This document shows positions 25,574 through 35,031 of a stretch of DNA of 64,000 bases, piece by piece (the stretch's first letter is position 1; each line of letters opens with the position of its first letter). A program made the translations under genes and the position numbers. Where the stretch lies: assembly GCF_017309075.1 (NCBI RefSeq), contig NZ_JAEMGS010000002.1, positions 124,001 to 188,000 on the forward strand, written 5' to 3'. The notes under the pieces are model-generated. The model was not told where the DNA came from and searched no databases. It worked only from the letters and a program-made list of their open reading frames with translations. The DNA is from Motiliproteus sp. SC1-56. GTDB taxonomy: Bacteria; Pseudomonadota; Gammaproteobacteria; Pseudomonadales; Balneatricaceae.

Positions 25574-26665
25574 ATGACAGCAGCACTGCAGTCGGTTGAA
25601 AGCGTCTTGGCAGCCTACCGTCCCCCTTACTCCCGGCAGTCTTTAGAGGAAGCCAATGCGATCAAAAGTCTGGACTTGGTGGGAAGCCAGGTGCACCTGA
25701 AGTTGATGCTTGGGTATCCGGTTCGGGGCCTTGAGGCGCAGCTGCAGGAAGAGCTGGAGGCGTTGCTGTCACCGCTCGAAGGAGTCGAGGGGCTTGAACT
25801 TGAGGTGGGTTTCAAGGTGCTCGCTCACGCCGCTCAGAAGAACATGAAAAGCATGGCCAACGTGCGCAACATCATCGCCGTGGCCTCGGGGAAGGGTGGG
25901 GTTGGCAAATCCACCACGACCGTCAACCTGGCGTTGGCCATGGCTTCAGCAGGGGCCCGGGTCGGCGTGCTGGATGCGGATATCTACGGCCCCAGCCAGG
26001 GGCGGATGCTGGGTATCGAGCCGGGCACGCGGCCCCAGGCGACCGGGGACGCGATGTATCCCCTGCAAGTCCACGGCATTCAAGCCATGTCCATGAGTTT
26101 CCTGGTGGATGAAAACCAGGCGATGGTCTGGCGCGGGCCGATGGCGAGCGGCGCCCTGCAGCAACTGATTACCCAGACGCGCTGGGATGATCTGGACTAC
26201 CTTTTCGTGGATATGCCCCCGGGCACCGGCGACATTCAGTTGACCCTGTCGCAGAAAGTGCCGGTCACCGGGGCGGTGATCGTGACCACTCCCCAGGATA
26301 TCGCGTTGTTGGATGCCAAAAAGGGGATCGAAATGTTCCGCAAGGTGGAGATTCCGGTACTGGGGGTGGTGGAAAATATGAGCTTGCATATCTGTAGCCA
26401 GTGCGGCCACAGCGAGGCGATTTTTGGCACCGGCGGTGGCGAGCAGATCGCAGAACAGTACCAGGCGGAGCTGCTCGGGCGGCTGCCGCTCAAGCTGAGC
26501 ATTCGGGAACAGTCGGATGCCGGTCACCCCATCCCGCTATCGGCTCCGGACTCGGAAGAGGGGCGTCTTTACCGGGATATCGCCCTGACGCTGAGTGCAC
26601 GGCTGGCGGAAAAGCGCAAGAACTACGCCAACGTGTTCCCTGAAATCGTGGTTCAGAACGACTGA
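25574..26665 (+). CDS. apbC: Iron-sulfur cluster carrier protein ApbC/Mrp
   Basis: 363 residues from ATG 25574 (GGAG 8 nt upstream); an upstream in-frame start at 25517 has no such site. An N-terminal MIP18/DUF59 domain (residues 1-90) is followed by the ParA-like ATPase: Walker A with two lysines, ASGKGGVGKSTTTVNLALA, then VLDADIYGPSQ. The cluster-binding CxxC is in LHICSQCGHSEAIFG. It carries [4Fe-4S] clusters to apo-proteins. The following terminator makes it a single-gene unit. Confidence 0.95.
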   Translation: MTAALQSVESVLAAYRPPYSRQSLEEANAIKSLDLVGSQVHLKLMLGYPVRGLEAQLQEELEALLSPLEGVEGLELEVGFKVLAHAAQKNMKSMANVRNIIAVASGKGGVGKSTTTVNLALAMASAGARVGVLDADIYGPSQGRMLGIEPGTRPQATGDAMYPLQVHGIQAMSMSFLVDENQAMVWRGPMASGALQQLITQTRWDDLDYLFVDMPPGTGDIQLTLSQKVPVTGAVIVTTPQDIALLDAKKGIEMFRKVEIPVLGVVENMSLHICSQCGHSEAIFGTGGGEQIAEQYQAELLGRLPLKLSIREQSDAGHPIPLSAPDSEEGRLYRDIALTLSARLAEKRKNYANVFPEIVVQND

Positions 26666-26692
26666 CCGCCGTTGAAGTGCCCGTTGACGCGA

Positions 26693-26728
26693 AATGCCGC
26701 GCTGCATAAAAGGGGCGGCATTTTTTTT
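26693..26728 (+). terminator. Rho-independent terminator of apbC
   Basis: AATGCCGC / GCGGCATT, an 8-bp stem with a 14-nt loop, followed by a T8 run, 27 bp after the apbC stop. Confidence 0.85.
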
Positions 26729-26785
26729 GCGTTGAGGGTATGATAGGCGGCTTCGTGCAACCACCAGCAGTCAAGAAACGAGCAT

Positions 26786-27352
26786 ATGGGTATTAAGTCA
26801 GATACTTGGATTCGCCGCATGGCTGAAGAAAAGGAGATGATCTCACCGTTTGAACCGGGCCAAGTGCGTACCCGGGGAGAGGAGCGGATCGTATCCTACG
26901 GCACCTCGAGCTACGGCTACGATGTCCGTTGCGCCAACGAGTTCAAGATATTCACCAACATCAACTCCTCCATGGTCGATCCCAAGGACTTTGACGATCA
27001 GAGTTTTGTCGATGTGGAGTCGGATGTCTGCATCATTCCGCCCAACTCCTTTGCACTGGCGCGGACGGTGGAGTATTTCAAAATTCCTCGAAACGTGCTG
27101 ACCATCTGCTTGGGCAAGAGCACCTACGCGCGTTGCGGCATTATTGTTAATGTGACGCCGCTGGAGCCGGAATGGGAAGGGCATGTGACCCTGGAATTCT
27201 CCAACACCACGCCGTTGCCGGCAAAGATCTACGCCAATGAAGGCGTTGCCCAGATGCTGTTCCTGGAAGGCGATGAGGTCTGTGAAACCTCCTACGCCGA
27301 CCGCAGCGGCAAGTACATGGGCCAGACCGGTGTCGTGGTGCCCCGGACCTGA
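26786..27352 (+). CDS. dcd: dCTP deaminase
   Basis: 188 residues, exactly the usual size. [13 protein letters not shown] at the start, [29 protein letters not shown], and the active-site region [24 protein letters not shown] with the catalytic Glu. It makes dUTP from dCTP for dTMP synthesis. A conserved hypothetical gene starts 10 bp downstream. Confidence 0.96.
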   Translation: MGIKSDTWIRRMAEEKEMISPFEPGQVRTRGEERIVSYGTSSYGYDVRCANEFKIFTNINSSMVDPKDFDDQSFVDVESDVCIIPPNSFALARTVEYFKIPRNVLTICLGKSTYARCGIIVNVTPLEPEWEGHVTLEFSNTTPLPAKIYANEGVAQMLFLEGDEVCETSYADRSGKYMGQTGVVVPRT

Positions 27353-27362
27353 CAGGCGATTG

Positions 27363-27995
27363 ATGATTCCAAGTTACGAAAAAATCACCGAATTCTGGTG
27401 CGAAGTGGTCAACACCATCGACCGTTTGCTGGAAGAGGCAGACGAGTCCAGCGCGCACCAGATGCTCCGCCACTACGAGGAGCGGCTAAAAAGCATCGAC
27501 CGCAACCTAACCTTCCACTTCGAGCGGGACGAGCAGGGGCAGCGGATCGAGATGATTTTCGGCTGCGACGGCTACGCTCAGTCCATTGCGGCGGTGTTGA
27601 GTCTGGTGGACGCGGCACCGACCATCGACGGGGTGCGGATCAAGGCCTTCAACAATCGTCACGACCCCTTGCCGCGCAGCATTCGGGTGGCCGACGAAGA
27701 CTTCCGCATGGATGATATCTGGTACAGCTACCGGTTGGCGGGCGGAGAGTTCCATCTGAGCGTTTACCTTCAAGGGCTCGACGACCAGGAACAGAATCCC
27801 GCGGTGGAAGCGGTCATGATTTTTCTTGATGCCCTGATCGGCGAATTTGACCTGATGACCCGGGTGGCGACCCTCAGCTGGTACGAGCGGCCGGCGGAGC
27901 CCCTGGATTTTGGCCTCACGCCCCTGAGCCGGTTACGTGGGGAATTTGACCAGCTGCGCCCGCAAATTGATCTGATCGGGGTGACCCTGCACTAG
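27363..27995 (+). CDS. Conserved-looking hypothetical protein downstream of dcd
   Basis: 210 residues from ATG 27363; the longer frame runs inside dcd and is not likely. Acidic, soluble, no signal or membrane helix. It looks like two alpha/beta halves: MIPSYEKITEFWCEVVNTIDRLL, then HFERDEQGQRIEMIFGCDGYAQSI, and a C-terminal block DLMTRVATLSWYERPAEP. I do not recognise the family. The 10-bp gap suggests co-transcription with dcd, and the pair ends at a strong terminator. Any nucleotide-metabolism link rests on context only. Confidence 0.7.
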   Translation: MIPSYEKITEFWCEVVNTIDRLLEEADESSAHQMLRHYEERLKSIDRNLTFHFERDEQGQRIEMIFGCDGYAQSIAAVLSLVDAAPTIDGVRIKAFNNRHDPLPRSIRVADEDFRMDDIWYSYRLAGGEFHLSVYLQGLDDQEQNPAVEAVMIFLDALIGEFDLMTRVATLSWYERPAEPLDFGLTPLSRLRGEFDQLRPQIDLIGVTLH

Positions 27996-28025
27996 CATCT
28001 CGCTGCGTTCTCCCCCTTTAAACAG

Positions 28026-28057
28026 AAAAACCCTTTGCCGCGAGGCAAAGGGTTTTT
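28026..28057. terminator. Strong bidirectional terminator
   Basis: A perfect 14-bp stem (AAAAACCCTTTGCC and its complement) with a GCGA loop and A/T tracts on both sides. It ends the dcd unit on the plus strand and the 18-codon ORF on the minus strand. Confidence 0.93.
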
Positions 28058-28074
28058 CGTAGAAGCTGGTTGCT

Positions 28075-28131
28075 CTAGTTGTTTGAAAGGACGTAGACGA
28101 TGTCTTCGTCCTGATCTTGGTATCTGCTCAT
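28075..28131 (-). CDS. Putative 18-residue peptide
   Basis: ORF encoding MSRYQDQDEDIVYVLSNN. GGAGGGA lies 5 nt before the ATG and a strong terminator lies 18 bp after the TAG, so it has the layout of a real small gene. Acidic, with no membrane helix. It could be a functional micropeptide, a leader peptide, or the tail of the transcript from the 28297-28677 gene, though a terminator-like hairpin (28241-28280) separates them. I do not recognise it. Confidence 0.45.
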   Translation of the reverse strand: MSRYQDQDEDIVYVLSNN

Positions 28132-28240
28132 TCGATTCCCTCCGCGATACATTAGTGAATATATAACTAATCGCCCGCAAAGCCTACAACTTTAGTCGCG
28201 ATTTTTGTTTTTTTGAGAGTGGCAAGGCAGGGGTAAAAAA

Positions 28241-28280
28241 ACACCGCGGCGCCTGCCGAATGAACGCAAGCCCGCGGTGT
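28241..28280 (-). terminator. Terminator of the small Cys-containing hypothetical gene
   Basis: ACACCGCGG / CCGCGGTGT, a 9-bp stem with a 22-nt loop, followed on the minus strand by a T7 run, 17 bp after the stop at 28297. Confidence 0.8.
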
Positions 28281-28296
28281 GGTCAGGGGATCGGGA

Positions 28297-28677
28297 TCAG
28301 TGGTTAAGGGAGCGCTCGGATGCTACCGGGTCGCTCATGCTGGAGGTGGGTTCGGGGCCCACTTCGCTCGCTAAGCGGCGTGCTTCGGCCAGCTCATAGC
28401 CAATGTTGTGATCGGCGTCGAACTTGGGCCAGAGTCGATTCTGGGTATGGCGAATGCCGCACCGGCGGCAGGTGACCTTGTGGCAGCTGTGGTAAAAATT
28501 GTCGGCGCCGTCGCGAAACTGGACCAGGGTCCATTGCTCGGCTTCGCGGTGAAATGTACGGTGCCAGACTTGACGCAGGTTCAGGCCCCCTCGCAGCGCT
28601 CGCAGCAGGCGCGCCGAAAAGGCCGGGGCGGAATGGGTCTCTTGGGTGATCATACTCGGTCGTCTCTTGCCGTCCAT
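28297..28677 (-). CDS. Hypothetical protein with a Cys-x4-Cys-x2-Cys motif
   Basis: 126 residues (an ATG at 28653 would give 118). Basic N-terminal half, then FYHSCHKVTCRRCGIRH, which could bind zinc or iron with the nearby histidines, and an acidic helical tail (YELAEARRLASEVGPEP). It has no signal peptide. Encoded between two minus-strand genes and followed by its own terminator. Family not recognised; the frame has codon use like its neighbours, so it is probably expressed. Confidence 0.55.
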   Translation of the reverse strand: MDGKRRPSMITQETHSAPAFSARLLRALRGGLNLRQVWHRTFHREAEQWTLVQFRDGADNFYHSCHKVTCRRCGIRHTQNRLWPKFDADHNIGYELAEARRLASEVGPEPTSSMSDPVASERSLNH

Positions 28678-28778
28678 GGGCGGGGTTGTTTAGTCCTCTC
28701 CTAGCAGGTCAATTATCGTCGTTTTTCGACCATCCTGCAGCTCAAACCCCAAAAAAATCGCCCGGAAAAGGGCTTGAC

Positions 28779-30482
28779 TCAGCGCCAAGCCAAGCAGCGC
28801 AAGCGGTTCAGCGCAGCGTACACTTCGTAACAGCGGGGCAGGCTCAGCCCGCCGTGGGGTTCGGGTGCAAAGGGGGAAAGCGCGGTCATTCCTTCTTCTT
28901 CAAGCCGGCTTATCCAGGCCTGCAACTGGGTCAGAACCGGTGCCTCAGGGTCGACGTCCGCCAGCCAGCAGCGCAGCAGGTGGCCCACCGCCCGACTTTG
29001 CCCCGCGTCCACCAGTTGTTCCACCCGGCCCAGGTCCAAGCGTTGTTCCCCCAGTCGCAGCCATCCTCCGTCCAGTGCCTGGACCTTGGGGGCGCGTCCT
29101 TTTGTGGGTGTTGCCCACTCGGGGGGGGCGGCCAAAAGGCGCTGGCGCACGGAGTCAAGGGGCAGGGGACCGTCGGGGCCGACTGGCTGTGTGCCGCCGC
29201 ACAGTGCGCGTGCCTGGCCCGTCGCGTCCAGGGTCCTGTATTGCTGCAGCATCAGTACTCGGTCGGCGACGTCAAGGTAGGCGCTTGAGCCGCCGGTGAC
29301 CAGGATGCTCGAAACGCCATGGTGCCGGTAGAGGTCGCGAATGCGGTCAATCAGCGGGGTGATGGGTTCCTGCTCGGGGGCGACCAGCTGTTGCATGCGG
29401 CGGTCGCGGATCATCAGGTTGGTGGCGGAAGTGTCCTCGTCGATCAGCAGGGTGCGGCAGCCGCAGGCGATGGCCTCCATGATGTTGGCGGCCTGGGAGG
29501 TGCTGCCGCTGGCGTTGTCGGTGCTGAAGCGGCGGGTGTCGCGCCCTAGGGGGAGGTTGTCGATAAAGCCGCTGATGTTGACCCGGCTGACGCAACGTCC
29601 ATCTTCGGCACGGATCTTGACGGCGCTGCCCTCGCACACGACCTGCTCGCGGCCGTCCCCCGGAATATGGTCGTAGACCCCCCGCTGCAGCGCCTGCAGC
29701 AGGGTCGATTTGCCGTGAAAACCGCCGCCGACCACCAGGGTGACGCCGGCAGCGATGGCCATGCCGCAGACCTCGCCCGCGTGGGGAAGTTGGACACAAC
29801 GTGCCAGCGAGGGAGGGGCTTCAAAGGGAACGGCGCCTTCGCCAAGGGGGCGGTCGTCGATGCCGCTGCGACGTGGTAACAAGGCCCCGTTGGCAACGAA
29901 GGCGACCAGCCCCTCCCGATGCAGCCAGCGGCGCAGGGCGTGCTGGTCTTCAAGGCAGCCCAGGTGGGCGTTCAGGGCCTTGGCGTCGAGGCTCGGATAG
30001 TGAAGGCCCTGGTGTACCACCCGGGGCAGTTCTTCAAGCAGCATGGCGTGGGCCTCGGCGGCTAAAATGCGGCGCCCGGCGGCCGGCAGGGCAAGTCCCA
30101 GCCGGGCTTCCACGGCGCCGGCCTGCACCACCACCGCATCGCGTAGCAGAACCTCCTGGCCGCAGGGGGCGATGCGTACTTCGCCGCTGCGACCGGAGCC
30201 GCGCCGGCCCCGGGTCTCTGCCTGAATCGTTGCGGCCAGCCGGCGGCAGAGAAAATCTTCCAGGGCCAGGCGGCGCGAAGGGTTGGCGAAGCTGTGATCG
30301 GGCAGCCGGCTCTGGGCCGGGTTCAGGCACAGGCGTATGCGTGAGGGCTCGGCGAAGGGGTCGCCCTGGACATGGTCGATCAGCAGGGTAAAGTCGCCGA
30401 AATCGTAACGTCCCTCCAGGGCCTTGTAAGCCTTGTAGCCGCGACCGTCGATATGCGCGAGGGTACTGGCCAGGCGCTGCAT
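28779..30482 (-). CDS. ABC-class predicted ATPase (PF09818 family)
   Basis: 567 residues. An N-terminal region (GRGYKAYKALEGRYDFGDFTLLIDHVQGDPFAEPSRIRL) is typical of the family. A P-loop follows, GGGFHGKSTLLQALQRGVYDHIPGDG, then NASGSTSQAANIMEAI (signature-like) and TLLIDEDTSATNLMIRDRRMQ (Walker B). It lacks membrane domains. Related proteins bind RNA or nucleotides, but the bacterial function is unproven. Confidence 0.85.
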   Translation of the reverse strand: MQRLASTLAHIDGRGYKAYKALEGRYDFGDFTLLIDHVQGDPFAEPSRIRLCLNPAQSRLPDHSFANPSRRLALEDFLCRRLAATIQAETRGRRGSGRSGEVRIAPCGQEVLLRDAVVVQAGAVEARLGLALPAAGRRILAAEAHAMLLEELPRVVHQGLHYPSLDAKALNAHLGCLEDQHALRRWLHREGLVAFVANGALLPRRSGIDDRPLGEGAVPFEAPPSLARCVQLPHAGEVCGMAIAAGVTLVVGGGFHGKSTLLQALQRGVYDHIPGDGREQVVCEGSAVKIRAEDGRCVSRVNISGFIDNLPLGRDTRRFSTDNASGSTSQAANIMEAIACGCRTLLIDEDTSATNLMIRDRRMQQLVAPEQEPITPLIDRIRDLYRHHGVSSILVTGGSSAYLDVADRVLMLQQYRTLDATGQARALCGGTQPVGPDGPLPLDSVRQRLLAAPPEWATPTKGRAPKVQALDGGWLRLGEQRLDLGRVEQLVDAGQSRAVGHLLRCWLADVDPEAPVLTQLQAWISRLEEEGMTALSPFAPEPHGGLSLPRCYEVYAALNRLRCLAWR

Positions 30483-30521
30483 GGGGACCTCCTTTTTATT
30501 GGGATCGCTCCTGTGACTAGC

Positions 30522-33500
30522 TTAACGGAAATCCCGCGAGCGGGTTTTCAGCTGCTCCCAACGATGGCTGATATCGGTGAGGCGACCCGCGACCACGTGG
30601 ATCACGCCGGCATCTCGCTGCAGCACTCCCGCCACCTGCAGCAGCCTGGCACTCAGCAGGGCGCGGCGTTGCTGCTGGGCCGTGGCCCGCCATACCACCA
30701 GGTTGATCTGCCCGCTCTCGTCCTCCAGGGTCACGAAGGTGACACCGGCGGCGGTTCCCGGCTGCTGCCGGTTGATGACCAGCCCTGCCACCTGCACCGC
30801 CTGGCCGTCCCGGGCCCGGGCCAGGGACGCGGCCTGAAGGCAGTGGTTGAGCTGTCCTTCTGCGCGCAGCAGGGCCAGGGGGTGGCGCTTGAGGGTCAGG
30901 CCGAGGTGGCGATAGTCCGCTTCGAGCTCTGCCCGTTCGCTGGGCGGCGGCAGCTGAACCGGTGACGATGCCGTGGGCTCACGCGAGGTGTCGGGCGGGC
31001 CCAGGGCGAGTTCCGGCAGCGGTTCCAGCAGGGCCCAGCGGGCCTGGTGACGGTGGCCCGTGAGTTCGGCCAGGGCACCCGCCGCTGCCAGGGCATCCCA
31101 GTCACCGCGGTCCAGGGGGCAGTGGTGCCGCGCATCGTCCAGGTGGACGAAACCGTTCGGCGGTCTTGCCTGCACCAGCGCCCGCCCACCCTGTTCGCTG
31201 AACCCGCGGACCAGACGTAGCCCCAGGCGCAGAGCCGGGGCGCCGTTCTCGCGGCCCCCGGGGTATTCCAGGGTGCAGTCCCAGTGGCTGGCATTAAGGC
31301 AGACGGGGCGAACCTCTACCCCGTGGCGGCGGGCATCCTGGATCAGCTGAGCCGGTGCGTAAAAGCCCATGGGCTGACTGTTGAGCAGCCCGGCGCAGAA
31401 GGCCGCCGGGTGGTGGCGCTTCAGCCAGGCGGAAACGTACACCAGCAGGGCGAAGCTGGCGGCGTGGGACTCGGGAAAACCGTATTCGCCAAACCCTTCA
31501 ATCTGACGGCAGATGCGCTCGGCAAAGGCGGGGCTGTAGCCCCGGGCCTCCATGCCGGCCCGCAGCTTGTGCTGGTGGCCGGCGATGCTGCCGCTGCGTC
31601 GCCAGGCTGCCATGGCCCGGCGCAGCCGGTCGGCTTCGCCGCCGCTGAAGCCGGCGGCCACCATGGCCAGGCGGATGACCTGCTCCTGGAAGATCGGCAC
31701 CCCCAGGGTGGGCTCGAGTACCGCCCGCACCGCATCGTTGGGGTAGTCCACCGCCTCGGCGCCGTTGCGCCGTTGCAGGTAGGGATGGACCATGTCCCCC
31801 TGGATGGGGCCGGGCCGGACGATCGCCACCTGCACCACCAGATCGTAATAGCAGCGGGGCCTGAGGCGCGGCAGCATGCTCATCTGAGCCCGGGACTCCA
31901 CCTGAAAGACCCCCATGCTGTCGCCGCGACTGAGCATTTCGTAAGTGGCCGCATCTTCCCGCGGGATCGCCTCGATGCTGCCGGGGCCCCGCTTGCCCAG
32001 CAGGTGCAGGGTCTTGCGGATGGCCGTCAGCATCCCCAGGGCCAGGATGTCTACTTTGAGCAGCCCCAGGGACTGCAGGTCGTCCTTGTTCCACTGGATC
32101 ACCGTGCGCCCGGCCATGGCGGCGTTTTCCACCGGCACCAGCTCGGTAAGCGGTCCAGCAGCGATGATAAAACCGCCCACGTGCTGGGAGAGGTGGCGGG
32201 GAAAGCCGAGGATTTCCTCCACCCGTTGCACCAGCAGGCAGTGAATGGGGGCCGGCTCCGCGCCGCCCAGGGCCCGCAGCTGTTCGAGCCAGGGGCGATC
32301 CCCGTGGCGCCGGTCCAGTTGGCTGATCAGCCAGATCAGGTGACTCTCGTCCATGCCAAGGGCTTTGCCCACGTCGCGAATGGCGCTCTTGGGACGGTAG
32401 CTGATGACCGTGGCGGCCAGTCCTGCCCGGTCGCGACCGTATTTGGCGTAGATGTACTGGATCACCTCCTCGCGCCGGGTGTGCTCGAAATCCACATCGA
32501 TATCCGGGGGCTCGTTGCGCTCGGTGGAGATAAAGCGCTCCACCAGCAGATTGACCTGGCGTGGGTCCACTTCGGTGATGCCCAGGCAGTAGCAGACGAT
32601 TGAGTTGGCGGCCGAACCCCGCCCCTGGCAGAAAATCCCCTGGCGGCGGGCGAAGGTGACGATGTCCTCGATAGTGAGAAAGTAGTGTTCGTACTTGAGT
32701 TGGGCGATCAGGAGCAGCTCGTGTTCGATCTGTTGGCGCTCCCTGGGTTCAGGGCCGCCGGGGAAGCGGCGCCTGACACCGGCCTCCACCAGCGCACGCA
32801 GCCGGGCGCCTGCGCTCATCCCCGGCGGCACCAGCTCCGAGGGGTACTCGTAGCGCAGCTCTGACAGGCAGAAGCGGCAGCGGGCGGCGATGCGCAGGGT
32901 CTCCTCGCGCAGGGCGCGGGGGTAGAGGTGGCGCAACTTGTTGCGTGACCGCAGGTGGCGTTCGGCGTTGGCGGCCAGGGCAAAGCCGGCCTGCTGCACC
33001 GGGGTGCCGAGGCGAATGGCGCTGAGTATGTCCTGCAGGGGCTGGCGGTCGGGGTGGTGCATGTGCACGTCATTGGCGCAGACCGCGCTGACGCCCTGGC
33101 GGGCGGCCAGTGCCAGCAAACAGTCGATGCCGGTCTCGGCCGTGTCCAGCAGGCGTTCGATCAGCAGCCAGCAGCGCCCGGTGAAACGATTTGCCAGCCA
33201 GGCGAGGCGCTCTTCGCTGCGGATTAGATCGGCGCTGGGACGGTAGAGCAGCAGGCAGTGGTCGAGGTTGCTGCCCGGGTCGAAATCCTGCCATTCCAGT
33301 TGGTAGCTCCCCTTGCTGGCCCGCCGCCTGGCGTTGGAAATCAGGGTGCAGAGCTGGGCGTAGGCGCGTCGGTCGGGGGCCAACAGCACCAGCGTCTCGC
33401 CTTCGAGCCGGAACTCGCTGCCGATGATTAGCTGCAGGGCGGTGCCGCGGGCCGCCTCCCAGGCCCGGACCACACCGGCCACCGAGCATTCGTCGGTCAG

Positions 33501-33611
33501 GGCCAGGGCCCGGTACTCCAGCGCCAGGGCGCGCGCCACCAGCTCTTCGGGGTGGGAGGCGCCGCGCAGAAAACTGAAGTTGCTCAGGCAGTGAAGCTCT
33601 GCGTAATCCAT
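30522..33611 (-). CDS. dnaE2: Error-prone DNA polymerase DnaE2 (ImuC)
   Basis: 1029 residues from ATG 33611 (MDYAELHCLSNFSFLRGASH), the usual N-terminus; ATG 33635 is an alternative that overlaps imuB. PHP domain first, then the C-family palm with catalytic acids in PPDIDVDFEHTRREEVIQYI. An OB-fold near the C-terminus holds VQVAGLVINRQQPGTAAGV. It replaces the replicative polymerase subunit during damage-induced mutagenesis. It is last gene of the imuA-imuB-dnaE2 operon, under the LexA box at 35726. Confidence 0.95.
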   Translation of the reverse strand: MDYAELHCLSNFSFLRGASHPEELVARALALEYRALALTDECSVAGVVRAWEAARGTALQLIIGSEFRLEGETLVLLAPDRRAYAQLCTLISNARRRASKGSYQLEWQDFDPGSNLDHCLLLYRPSADLIRSEERLAWLANRFTGRCWLLIERLLDTAETGIDCLLALAARQGVSAVCANDVHMHHPDRQPLQDILSAIRLGTPVQQAGFALAANAERHLRSRNKLRHLYPRALREETLRIAARCRFCLSELRYEYPSELVPPGMSAGARLRALVEAGVRRRFPGGPEPRERQQIEHELLLIAQLKYEHYFLTIEDIVTFARRQGIFCQGRGSAANSIVCYCLGITEVDPRQVNLLVERFISTERNEPPDIDVDFEHTRREEVIQYIYAKYGRDRAGLAATVISYRPKSAIRDVGKALGMDESHLIWLISQLDRRHGDRPWLEQLRALGGAEPAPIHCLLVQRVEEILGFPRHLSQHVGGFIIAAGPLTELVPVENAAMAGRTVIQWNKDDLQSLGLLKVDILALGMLTAIRKTLHLLGKRGPGSIEAIPREDAATYEMLSRGDSMGVFQVESRAQMSMLPRLRPRCYYDLVVQVAIVRPGPIQGDMVHPYLQRRNGAEAVDYPNDAVRAVLEPTLGVPIFQEQVIRLAMVAAGFSGGEADRLRRAMAAWRRSGSIAGHQHKLRAGMEARGYSPAFAERICRQIEGFGEYGFPESHAASFALLVYVSAWLKRHHPAAFCAGLLNSQPMGFYAPAQLIQDARRHGVEVRPVCLNASHWDCTLEYPGGRENGAPALRLGLRLVRGFSEQGGRALVQARPPNGFVHLDDARHHCPLDRGDWDALAAAGALAELTGHRHQARWALLEPLPELALGPPDTSREPTASSPVQLPPPSERAELEADYRHLGLTLKRHPLALLRAEGQLNHCLQAASLARARDGQAVQVAGLVINRQQPGTAAGVTFVTLEDESGQINLVVWRATAQQQRRALLSARLLQVAGVLQRDAGVIHVVAGRLTDISHRWEQLKTRSRDFR

Positions 33612-33618
33612 GGGGCGT

Positions 33619-35031
33619 TCAGCCGAACCAGCCATGCAGGTACCACTCGCCCCGGTCGTCCCTAAACAGCCACCCCAGGCGCTGGTCGGGCCAGCGTCCC
33701 GCGTAATAGTCCCGGCGCAGCGCAGGCCCCTCCCACCAGCCACTGACGATCCGCTCCGGGCCGCTCAGTAGCTGAATCAAGGCCCGCTGCGCGGGGGGCA
33801 GCGGCTGGGGTGTTGCCAGCAGCCAGCCGGGGCGACCGGGAATGCCGGTGGCGGGGGGCGGCTCCTGGTCGAGAGAGAATAGGCTCCAGGCCCGCTCCGG
33901 ACGGTGATCCGCCACCACGGTCAGACGGCTGACCTGCCCGGGGCCCAGGCGGCTTTGCAGCCGGTTCAGCAGGCCGCCGGTTATGTCGTTACCGGCAGGC
34001 GCATCGAACAGGGAGAGGCTGCGGCTTGTACGGTCGCTGAAGCGTTCGGCGCTCAGGGTCAGGGCGATCACTGGCTGCTGCAGCCGCTCCTGTTCCAAGT
34101 GCAAACGGCACAGCTCCAACCACTCCTGGGCCCGGCTGCTGCCCCCACGATGGCCGATGGTCTTGGCGGGAAGGCTGGATTCGCGCTGGTGCAGCTGCAG
34201 CTCAATCTCATGAGCCTGCTGCTGGCGCCCCTGCAGGTAACCTTCCAGCGCCTCCAGCAGGCGGCGCAGCGGAAACAGCAGCGCCTGGGCACTCTCGACC
34301 TCATGGCCCAGTTCCAGGCGCTGGCAAAAGCGGGGCGGCGGCTGAAAGTAGCGGGGCGGGTCGGCCCGGAGCCCCCAGAGCCGGTCGAGTCTCTCCAGCA
34401 GCGCGGCGCCGAAACGGACTCCCAGCTCATCCCGGGGCAGCGCCAGCAGCTGGCCGAGGCTCTCGATCCCCATCCCCCGCAGGCGTTCGCTATCGCGCAC
34501 GGGCAGGCCCAGTTGCTGCGGGGGGAGGGTGCCCAGGCGCTGGCGATGTTCGTCGCGGCTTTCACCGACAAAGCCGCCGCTGCGGGCCAGCAAATCCGCC
34601 GCTAGGGGGGTGTGACCGGTGGCCAGGGTGTGGCTGAAGTGGAGCCGGGCGAGCTGCTCTTCAAGGCGGTGGCAGAGGCGTTGAACGCCGCCGAAATGGC
34701 TCAGCATGGAGGCGGCTTCCAGCAAGACCCCTCGGGGGGGCGCCAGGGCGACCTGGGCGCTGAAGGCGCCGGCCCAGAGCGCCAGGCACTCCAGCTGGGC
34801 ACGGGCCTGTGTCGGCGCCGGGGCGTGCAGGGTCAGCTCGGGGCAGAGGCTGCAGGCGGTGGCGACAGCCATGCCGATCTGAACACCGGCCTGCCGGGCC
34901 GCTGCGTTGGCGAGCTCAACCCGCCTGGCGGCGCCGTCGAGCAGTACCGCGGGCGCAGGATTGGGGGTTGTGTATCGGGTTTCCAGCGCCAGCAGCGGGA
35001 AATCCAGGTGAATCCAGAGCGGTTGATGCAT
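33619..35031 (-). CDS. imuB: ImuB, Y-family polymerase-like mutagenesis protein
   Basis: 470 residues. Y-family fold starting WIHLDFPLLALET, but the metal-binding acids of active polymerases are not conserved (for instance VLLDGAARRVELANAAAR), as known for ImuB. The stretch SRSLSLFDAPAG carries the expected beta-clamp binding motif (SLSLF). The C-terminus (SGWWEGPALRRDYYAG) is typical. It acts as the hub linking ImuA, DnaE2 and the clamp. The start overlaps the imuA stop by one base. Confidence 0.93.
   Translation of the reverse strand: MHQPLWIHLDFPLLALETRYTTPNPAPAVLLDGAARRVELANAAARQAGVQIGMAVATACSLCPELTLHAPAPTQARAQLECLALWAGAFSAQVALAPPRGVLLEAASMLSHFGGVQRLCHRLEEQLARLHFSHTLATGHTPLAADLLARSGGFVGESRDEHRQRLGTLPPQQLGLPVRDSERLRGMGIESLGQLLALPRDELGVRFGAALLERLDRLWGLRADPPRYFQPPPRFCQRLELGHEVESAQALLFPLRRLLEALEGYLQGRQQQAHEIELQLHQRESSLPAKTIGHRGGSSRAQEWLELCRLHLEQERLQQPVIALTLSAERFSDRTSRSLSLFDAPAGNDITGGLLNRLQSRLGPGQVSRLTVVADHRPERAWSLFSLDQEPPPATGIPGRPGWLLATPQPLPPAQRALIQLLSGPERIVSGWWEGPALRRDYYAGRWPDQRLGWLFRDDRGEWYLHGWFG

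Noticed and set aside
31284-32603. 439-codon open frame on the plus strand
   Set aside because: It lies wholly antisense to dnaE2, whose polymerase motifs are unmistakable. High-GC coding DNA often gives such mirror frames; no start site or motif supports it.
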